The notes beneath the pieces were generated by a model that saw nothing but the letters and a program-made list of their open reading frames with translations, did not search any database and was not told the origin of the DNA. Below are positions 1-4,538 of a stretch of DNA of 6,417 nucleotides, piece by piece. The stretch spans positions 1-6,417 of the forward strand of contig JAEDOC010000120.1 of the NCBI GenBank assembly GCA_016302185.1. The letters are read 5' to 3'. Position numbers and translations under genes: made by a program. The stretch is from Clostridium sp. Its GTDB lineage: Bacteria; Bacillota; Clostridia; Lachnospirales; Lachnospiraceae. Each line of letters opens with the position of its first letter. The first letter of the stretch is position 1.

Positions 1-51
1 CCCACGTATCCAGCTTGGAAGGCTGGTGTTCTACCATTGAACTACACCCGC
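1..51 (-). tRNA. tRNA-Gly (anticodon TCC), 3' part cut by window edge
   Basis: Read on the minus strand, the sequence starts GCGGGTGTAGTTCAATGG at position 51, with a D-arm (AGTTCAATGGTAGAAC) and an anticodon arm CCAGC-CTTCCAA-GCTGG. The anticodon TCC falls at 17-19, giving glycine, reading GGA and probably GGG codons. About 51 of the expected 71 or so bases are present; the T-arm and the 3' half of the acceptor stem lie outside the window. It follows tRNA-Phe by 21 bases with no promoter in between, so it is probably the second gene of the same transcript. Confidence 0.95.
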
Positions 52-72
52 ATAATAATTATATAATTGCAA

Positions 73-145
<73 letters not shown>

Positions 146-150
146 ATCCT

Positions 151-194
151 GAGAAATCCTTTTGATTCTCGTCGGGTCGCTTTCTCTCAGCGAC
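151..194 (-). other. Structured leader of the tRNA operon (two hairpins)
   Basis: Between the predicted start site and tRNA-Phe are two possible hairpins on the minus strand. The first pairs GTCGCT with AGCGAC around a 7-base loop (176-194), right at the 5' end of the transcript. The second pairs GAGAATC with GATTTCTC (one bulged base, 5-base loop, 151-170), ending 5 bases before the tRNA 5' end. They may protect or guide processing of the precursor. The pairings are visible; the role is unknown. Confidence 0.4.
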
Positions 195-201
195 GTAGAT
201 T

Positions 202-230
202 ATTCTAATCTATTTAAAGAAAAATGTCAA
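202..230 (-). promoter_or_regulatory. SigA-type promoter of the tRNA-Phe/tRNA-Gly operon
   Basis: On the minus strand a perfect -35 TTGACA (225-230) and a -10 TAGAAT (202-207; 5 of 6 to TATAAT) are separated by exactly 17 bases. The start site is expected near 195, leaving a leader of about 50 bases before tRNA-Phe. Near-consensus strength fits a stable-RNA promoter. A-tracts directly upstream probably act as an UP element (separate entry). Confidence 0.92.
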
Positions 231-234
231 GGAA

Positions 235-260
235 TTTTTTCGCTTTTTTTCATTTTTTTT
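235..260 (-). promoter_or_regulatory. Phased A-tracts upstream of the tRNA promoter (UP-like element)
   Basis: On the minus strand three uninterrupted A-runs of 6, 7 and 8 bases occupy 235-240, 244-250 and 253-260. Their centres are about 9.5 bases apart, close to one helical turn, and they lie roughly 40-65 bases upstream of the predicted start site. A-tracts at this position and phasing are known to bend DNA and to bind the alpha C-terminal domain of RNA polymerase. That they activate this promoter is inference. Confidence 0.6.
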
Positions 261-269
261 AATCAATTT

Positions 270-283
270 GAACGAGGTCGTTC
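270..283. repeat. 14-bp palindrome between the A-tracts and the rsmA terminator
   Basis: GAACGA-GG-TCGTTC has perfect 6-base arms around two bases. It lies about 80 bases upstream of the tRNA transcription start, beyond the A-tracts. It resembles an operator in form, but no regulator can be assigned, and it may be chance. Confidence 0.3.
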
Positions 284-304
284 CAGCGACACAGGTACAG
301 ATCG

Positions 305-353
305 TAAAACCGGCATGACCTGTATTTTCTCCGTAAGGTTCCTGCCGGTTTTA
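305..353 (-). terminator. Probable intrinsic terminator of the metG-tatD-rsmA operon
   Basis: On the minus strand, starting 27 bases after the rsmA stop codon, an 11-base perfect inverted repeat TAAAACCGGCA / TGCCGGTTTTA (343-353 with 305-315) encloses 27 bases. Within these, ACCT and AGGT can pair to extend the stem after a small internal loop. The GC core CCGGCA/TGCCGG is followed by TTTT, a short U-run that is also part of the stem. The U-run is modest, so efficiency is uncertain, but position and symmetry fit the end of the operon. Confidence 0.6.
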
Positions 354-380
354 TCTTCCATATTTCAAAAAATCACACCG

Positions 381-1247
381 TTATTTCTCTCCCAACCGAT
401 CAGAAAGCGCAGCGAACTGAGCCAGTGTCAGCGCTTCTCCCCGGACCGCTGCCGGAAGCCCCAGGGCTTCAATGGCCGCTGCGATCTCTTCCTTCGTGAA
501 ATTCAGCTCCGGCGAATTGTTCAAGCCGTTCTGCAGTGTCTTTCTGCGCTGATTGAAGGAGGCCCGAATCAGCCGGAACATCAATTCCCGATCCTTCACC
601 TCCACCGGCGGCTTTGCGTGGCGGGTCAGTCGAATGACCGCCGAGCCCACATTGGGCCGCGGGATAAAGCAGTTGGGCGGCACATTGGCCACGATATAAG
701 GCTCTGCATAATACTGTACCGCCAGCGACAGGGCACCGTAATCCTTGGAACCCGGCCCCACCTGCATCCGTTCTGCCACTTCCTTCTGCACCATCACAGT
801 GATATTGTCGATGGGGACTCCGCTCTCAAACAGGCCCATAATAATGGGCGTTGTGATATAATACGGCAGGTTTGCCACCACCTTGATCGGCCGGCCCCCA
901 TTGTATTCTTCTGCCAGTTTATTTATGTCAACCTTTAAAATATCCTCATTGATGATGGTGATATTTTCAAAATCGGATAATGTATCCTGAAGAATGGGAA
1001 TCAAATTGGCATCGATCTCCACTGCCACCACACGGCCGGCCGCCTCGGCCAGACGCTGTGTCATGGTGCCGATTCCCGGCCCAATCTCCAGAACCATATC
1101 TTCCTCTGTTACACCGGCAGCCGCGATAATCTTATCCAGCACACGGGTATCAATCAGAAAGTTCTGACCGAACTTTTTCTGAAACGCAAAGCCGTATTTC
1201 TGAATTACCTCTATGGTATTTTTCGGGTTACCCAGGTCTGTACGCAT
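381..1247 (-). CDS. rsmA: 16S rRNA (adenine1518/1519-N6)-dimethyltransferase RsmA (KsgA)
   Basis: RsmA uses S-adenosylmethionine to dimethylate two adjacent adenines in the 3'-terminal helix of 16S rRNA, a late small-subunit maturation step; its loss gives kasugamycin resistance. The 288 residues match the family length. Visible signatures are GQNFLID (27-33), the SAM-binding motif VLEIGPGIGT (52-61), acidic E77 in VAVEIDA, ED at 101-102, the catalytic NLPYY (126-130), and the C-terminal FNQRRKTLQN (231-240). The ATG at 1245-1247 is preceded by AAAGGA (1255-1260) with 7 bases of spacing, which supports this start. It is the last gene of the metG-tatD-rsmA operon, 55 bases after tatD, and is followed by a probable terminator. 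In Bacillus and many Clostridia rnmV (ribonuclease M5) lies just upstream of this gene, but it is absent here. No internal promoter is evident, so it should share the metG T-box control. Confidence 0.97.
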   Translation of the reverse strand: MRTDLGNPKNTIEVIQKYGFAFQKKFGQNFLIDTRVLDKIIAAAGVTEEDMVLEIGPGIGTMTQRLAEAAGRVVAVEIDANLIPILQDTLSDFENITIINEDILKVDINKLAEEYNGGRPIKVVANLPYYITTPIIMGLFESGVPIDNITVMVQKEVAERMQVGPGSKDYGALSLAVQYYAEPYIVANVPPNCFIPRPNVGSAVIRLTRHAKPPVEVKDRELMFRLIRASFNQRRKTLQNGLNNSPELNFTKEEIAAAIEALGLPAAVRGEALTLAQFAALSDRLGEK

Positions 1248-1263
1248 ACTATCGTCCTTTCCG

Positions 1264-1291
1264 CTTGTTCATTTCTTATTGCCGGAACAAG
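1264..1291 (-). repeat. Inverted repeat between tatD and rsmA
   Basis: Minus-strand CTTGTTC and GAACAAG form a perfect 7-bp stem with a 14-base loop in the 55-base gap between tatD and rsmA, ending 3 bases before the rsmA ribosome binding site. No U-run follows, so it is not an intrinsic terminator. It could affect message processing or rsmA initiation; function unknown. Confidence 0.4.
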
Positions 1292-1302
1292 AACCCGGGG
1301 GA

Positions 1303-2085
1303 TCACTGCTCCAGGCGATAGAGGGCTCTGGCATTGCGGGCTGTCTGCTCAATCACCGCTTCCGGTGACAGGCCCTTCAGCGCTGCCATCTCCTCCACCA
1401 CATAGGGTAAATTCGCCGAGGAATTCCGTTTTCCCCGGAAGGGAACCGGACTTAAATACGGACAGTCTGTCTCCAGAACCAGCCGATCCATCGGGGCATA
1501 GGCCACTACCTCTTTTAATTTCTTTCCGTTTTTATAGGTGAGGACACCTCCGATTCCCAGATAAAAGCCCCGGTTTAAATATTCTCTGGCCATGTCGATC
1601 CCGTAGGAAAAGCAGTGAATCACGCCGCCAATCTCCTCACATTTATGCGCCTTCATGATCTCCAGTGTATCCTGGGCAGCATCCCGGCTGTGAATGGAAA
1701 CCGGCTTCTTTATCTCCCGGGCCAGCTGAAGCTGTCTCTCAAACCATTTTTTCTGAATCTCCCGCTCCGGCGTATCCCAGTAATAGTCCAGACCGATTTC
1801 ACCTACAGCCACCATCCGGGGATGGTTCAACGCCTCTGTCACAATCCGGAAATTTTCCTCATTTAAGGGACCGCAGTCGGACGGGTGGATTCCGGCAGCA
1901 CCATACATCCACGGATAGTCCTCCAGCAGCTTCAGTGTTTCCGGTATACTCTTTAAGTCAGAACAGATATTTACCACCGTTCCAATCCCTGCCGCACGCA
2001 GGCCGGAAAGCACTTCTTCTCTGTCCTCGTCAAATGCCTCATCGTTGTAATGGGCATGGGTATCAAAAATAAGCTGTTCCATCAT
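1303..2085 (-). CDS. tatD: TatD family metal-dependent hydrolase (DNase)
   Basis: TatD proteins are cytoplasmic TIM-barrel metal-dependent hydrolases with 3'-5' DNase activity; their exact cellular role in Firmicutes is unsettled (the Bacillus homologue is YabD). From the ATG at 2085 the protein has 260 residues, normal for the family. The metal ligands are visible in order: FDTHAH (H10, H12), VGEIGLDYYW (E96), SIHSRD (H132), GVIHCFS (H157) and LETDCPYLSP (D207). The start is ambiguous. ATG at 2083-2085 overlaps the metG TAA by one base (TAATG), typical of translational coupling. A TTG at 2089-2091 in the same frame adds two residues (ML) and sits 7 bases from AGGAG (2099-2103), which is 13 bases from the ATG. 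A second ATG at 2080-2082 is also possible. Homologues begin close to the FDTHAH motif, so all options keep the domain intact. It is the middle gene of the operon. Confidence 0.95.
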   Translation of the reverse strand: MMEQLIFDTHAHYNDEAFDEDREEVLSGLRAAGIGTVVNICSDLKSIPETLKLLEDYPWMYGAAGIHPSDCGPLNEENFRIVTEALNHPRMVAVGEIGLDYYWDTPEREIQKKWFERQLQLAREIKKPVSIHSRDAAQDTLEIMKAHKCEEIGGVIHCFSYGIDMAREYLNRGFYLGIGGVLTYKNGKKLKEVVAYAPMDRLVLETDCPYLSPVPFRGKRNSSANLPYVVEEMAALKGLSPEAVIEQTARNARALYRLEQ

Positions 2086-4079
2086 TAACAAATCTCAGCT
2101 CCTGCCGGCATCTCTTTCTCCGGTGTCATCAGGGCCAGATTGCCCTCAGCATCCTCTGCACAGAGAATCATTCCTTCAGACATCATGCCTGCCAGCTTTG
2201 CCGGCTTCAAATTGGTCACTACCATGACCTTCTTGCCTACCATCTCTTCCGGTGAATAGTGTGCCTTAATTCCACTTAAAATCTGGCGAACCTTTGTGCC
2301 CACCTTTACCTGAGAGCACAGAAGCTTCTTGGATTTGGGAACGGCTTCACAGGCGATGATCTCACCCACCTGGAACTGCAGCTTGGCAAAATCATCATAG
2401 GTAATCTCTGCCTTCGGCTCCAGATCGATGCCGTCATCCGCCTTCTCCTCTTCCTGCGCAGCACCTTCTTTTACAGCTTCCGCAGCCGCCTGTGCTTCTG
2501 CCTGCATCGCTTCTACCTTCGCCATCACTTCTTTGATATCCATGCGGGCAAAGAGGATCTCCGGCTTCTCTGTCACCTTGTTTCCGGACGGATACAGGCC
2601 AAAGGTCTCCATCTGCTCCAAAGTTCTTTTCTCTGTCTTTAACTGTGCCAGAATCTTCTCCGCAGTCTCCGGCATGAAGGAATACAGCAGGGATGCGCCC
2701 ATGGTGATCGCTTCGGTTAAGTTGTAAAGCACGGTAGCCAGACGATCCTTCTTCGCCTCGTCCTTTGCCAGGGTCCACGGAGTGGTCTCATCGATATATT
2801 TGTTGCTTCTGCGGAAGATATTGAAGATCTCTGTGATGGCGTCTGCCACACGCAGCTTGTCCATCTTCTCATCTACCTTCTTCACGGCTGCCAGTACAGT
2901 GGCCTTCAGATCCGCATCCACTTCTTCGGCTGCGCCCTTATCAGCGACCACACCGTCAAAGTATTTGTTGCTCATGGAAATGGTACGGTTCACCAGGTTT
3001 CCGAGGATATTGGCCAGATCGGAATTCATACGCTCTACCATCAGCTCCCAGGAAATCACGCCGTCATTCTCAAATGGCATCTCGTGCAGCACGAAGTAAC
3101 GGACCGCATCCACGCCAAAGAAATCTACCAGGGTATCGGCGTAAAGAACATTTCCCTTGGACTTGCTCATCTTGCCGTCCCCCTGCAGCAGCCACGGATG
3201 GCCGAATACCTGCTTCGGCAGCGGCAGATCCAGTGCCATTAAGAAGATCGGCCAGTAAATGGTATGGAAACGGATAATATCCTTGCCAATCAGGTGTAAG
3301 TCTGCCGGCCAGTATTTCTCAAACAGCTCGCCGTGATTACCGTCGCAGTCATAGCCAAGACCGGTAATATAGTTGGTCAGTGCATCCAGCCATACGTACA
3401 CCACATGCTTCGGATCAAAATCTACCGGAATGCCCCATTTGAAGGAGGTTCTGGACACACACAGATCCTGGAGTCCCGGAAGCAGGAAGTTATTCATCAT
3501 CTCATTCTTTCTGGATACCGGCTGAATGAACTCCGGATGCGCATTGATATGGTCAATCAGTCTCTGCGCATATTTGCTCATACGGAAGAAATAAGCCTCT
3601 TCCTTGGCCGGCTGTACCGGGCGTCCGCAATCCGGGCATTTGCCGTCCACTACCTGAGACGCGGTCCAGAAGGACTCACAGGGAGTGCAGTAAAGTCCCT
3701 CATAGCAATCCTTGTAGATATCGCCCTGATCATAGAGCTTCTTGAAAATCTTCTGTACCTGACGCTCATGGTCCTCATCTGTGGTGCGGATAAACTTATC
3801 ATAGGATGTGTTCATCAGATCCCAGATATTCTTGATCTCACCTGCCACATTGTCTACAAACTCCTTCGGCGTGATGCCGGCGTCAGCCGCCTTCAGCTCG
3901 ATCTTCTGACCATGCTCATCGGTTCCGGTCTGGAAACGGACATCATAGCCCTGCTCTCTCTTATATCTGGCAATGGCATCGGCCAATACAATCTCATAGG
4001 TATTGCCGATATGCGGCTTGCCGGATGTATAGGCAATGGCCGTTGTAATATAATACGGTTTCTTACAGTTCTGACACAT
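2085..4079 (-). CDS. metG: Methionine--tRNA ligase (MetRS) with C-terminal tRNA-binding domain
   Basis: This class I synthetase charges tRNA-Met (initiator and elongator) with methionine using ATP in the cytoplasm. The 664 residues show a Rossmann catalytic domain with the HIGH-type motif HIGN (23-26), an inserted zinc knuckle with C131, C134, C148 and C151 (CTPC...CPDC), and the second signature KMSKSKGN (303-310). A helical anticodon-binding domain spans roughly 340-510. An Ala/Glu/Lys-rich linker of about 515-555 leads to a C-terminal EMAP/Trbp111-type tRNA-binding domain (about 559-664; FQVGEIIACEAVPKSKKL), the dimerising form of the enzyme. The ATG at 4077-4079 is 8 bases from a strong AGGAGG (4088-4093). 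It is the first gene of the operon, downstream of a T-box leader whose specifier is AUG, so it should be expressed when uncharged tRNA-Met accumulates. Nothing in the protein looks truncated or unusual. Confidence 0.98.
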   Translation of the reverse strand: MCQNCKKPYYITTAIAYTSGKPHIGNTYEIVLADAIARYKREQGYDVRFQTGTDEHGQKIELKAADAGITPKEFVDNVAGEIKNIWDLMNTSYDKFIRTTDEDHERQVQKIFKKLYDQGDIYKDCYEGLYCTPCESFWTASQVVDGKCPDCGRPVQPAKEEAYFFRMSKYAQRLIDHINAHPEFIQPVSRKNEMMNNFLLPGLQDLCVSRTSFKWGIPVDFDPKHVVYVWLDALTNYITGLGYDCDGNHGELFEKYWPADLHLIGKDIIRFHTIYWPIFLMALDLPLPKQVFGHPWLLQGDGKMSKSKGNVLYADTLVDFFGVDAVRYFVLHEMPFENDGVISWELMVERMNSDLANILGNLVNRTISMSNKYFDGVVADKGAAEEVDADLKATVLAAVKKVDEKMDKLRVADAITEIFNIFRRSNKYIDETTPWTLAKDEAKKDRLATVLYNLTEAITMGASLLYSFMPETAEKILAQLKTEKRTLEQMETFGLYPSGNKVTEKPEILFARMDIKEVMAKVEAMQAEAQAAAEAVKEGAAQEEEKADDGIDLEPKAEITYDDFAKLQFQVGEIIACEAVPKSKKLLCSQVKVGTKVRQILSGIKAHYSPEEMVGKKVMVVTNLKPAKLAGMMSEGMILCAEDAEGNLALMTPEKEMPAGAEIC

Positions 4080-4087
4080 AATAGTTT

Positions 4088-4095
4088 CCTCCTTT
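4088..4095 (-). promoter_or_regulatory. Ribosome binding site of metG
   Basis: Minus-strand AAAGGAGG lies 8 bases before the metG ATG, close to a full match to the anti-Shine-Dalgarno sequence. It fixes the metG start and lies downstream of the T-box terminator, so leader control is at transcription, not initiation. Confidence 0.85.
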
Positions 4096-4124
4096 ATCTA
4101 TGCTTCCTGCAGTTCTCATAAACT

Positions 4125-4166
4125 AAAAAAAGCCTTTAATAATGGAATCTTCTTCCATAATTAAAG
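4125..4166 (-). terminator. Intrinsic terminator of the metG T-box leader
   Basis: On the minus strand CTTTAATTATGGAA pairs with TTCCATTATTAAAG (14 positions, one A-A mismatch) around a 5-base loop and is followed, after GC, by seven T (4125-4131). It is the regulatory terminator of the T-box. It sits 29 bases before the metG ribosome binding site. Confidence 0.92.
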
Positions 4167-4441
4167 ACGAGCCTTCTCCCGTGGTACCACTTTAATTCGC
4201 CTCTGCCTTGCGGCAGCTGCCTTCATGACTGTATATCACAGCCTGTGTGGTTAACGGACACTTCCCCGTCACCGCCTAAGACAGGTTTCCCTGTGTTCGG
4301 CAGCGCAGCTCCAAGACCATCTTCCGCTCTGTTCCCAAGCTCCGTTTCCACCCTCCGGATTCTCTGTTCTCTTTCCCCAAGCGTACTCTTCTCTTCCCAG
4401 CCTTTGCTCCCTATGGCATCAATTGCATTTTTCGCATATAC
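4125..4441 (-). ncRNA. T-box riboswitch, Met-specific (AUG specifier), controlling metG
   Basis: T-box leaders bind a cognate tRNA by codon-anticodon pairing in Stem I and sense its free 3' end in the antiterminator; uncharged tRNA allows readthrough. On the minus strand the T-box core AAAGTGGTACCACGGGAG (4174-4191) contains TGGT (4186-4189), able to pair with ACCA of a tRNA with discriminator A. Stem I shows AGTA (4384-4387) opposite GAA (4322-4324), closed by CGCT/AGCG (4380-4383 with 4325-4328). The specifier ATG at 4318-4320 is followed by G. The distal stem TCCG/CGGA (4341-4359) caps a GAGGGTGGAAA loop. Downstream are ACAGG-GAAA-CCTGT (4281-4294) in the Stem II region and CTGCC-GCAA-GGCAG (4203-4216) as Stem III. 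The terminator is at 4125-4166. The class is certain; exact Stem I base pairs and the 5' end are approximate. Confidence 0.95.
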
Positions 4442-4447
4442 AGATTT

Positions 4448-4476
4448 AGTCTAGCGTTTTCGCCGCTTTTTGTCAA
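4448..4476 (-). promoter_or_regulatory. Promoter of the T-box-metG-tatD-rsmA operon
   Basis: On the minus strand a perfect -35 TTGACA (4471-4476) and a -10 TAGACT (4448-4453) are separated by 17 bases. The start site is expected near 4441, giving a leader of about 360 bases before the metG ATG, long enough for the T-box. Confidence 0.9.
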
Positions 4477-4487
4477 GCATTCATCGG

Positions 4488-4516
4488 TTGTAATCCCCTT
4501 TAATATATCTTATAAT
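4488..4516 (+). promoter_or_regulatory. Promoter of the DUF885 lipoprotein gene
   Basis: A perfect -10 TATAAT (4511-4516) lies 17 bases after TTGTAA (4488-4493; 4 of 6 to TTGACA). The predicted start near 4523 leaves a leader of only about 16 bases, just enough for the ribosome binding site. It is back-to-back with the metG promoter; the two -35 boxes are 11 bases apart. Confidence 0.75.
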
Positions 4517-4538
4517 AGGAACATTGGAGGTAATCTGC

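Noticed and set aside
270..283. LexA (SOS) box
   Set aside because: The Gram-positive SOS box needs GAAC and GTTC separated by 4 bases; here they are separated by 6, and no SOS gene is adjacent.
162..938. Long open plus-strand frame opposite rsmA and the tRNA leader
   Set aside because: It is antisense to a clear rsmA gene and runs through the tRNA promoter and terminator. Its translation is low-complexity, rich in Arg, His and Pro with no family resemblance, and there is no ribosome binding site.
1264..1291. Intrinsic terminator between tatD and rsmA
   Set aside because: The 7-bp stem is AT-rich and followed by CGGAAAGG, not a T-run; rsmA has no promoter of its own, so readthrough is expected.
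3333..4121. Long open plus-strand frame opposite metG
   Set aside because: It lies entirely over the metG coding strand and ends in the T-box leader; it is the expected mirror of metG codon use, with no ribosome binding site.
4245..4454. Small plus-strand open frame across the T-box leader
   Set aside because: The region is fully explained as a structured RNA read on the other strand. The frame lacks a ribosome binding site and gives an unremarkable Ser/Pro-rich peptide.
4524..4538. TTG start adding five residues to the lipoprotein
   Set aside because: The TTG overlaps the ribosome binding site GGAGG that serves ATG 4539, has no ribosome binding site of its own, and would sit at the transcription start; the ATG gives a canonical signal peptide.
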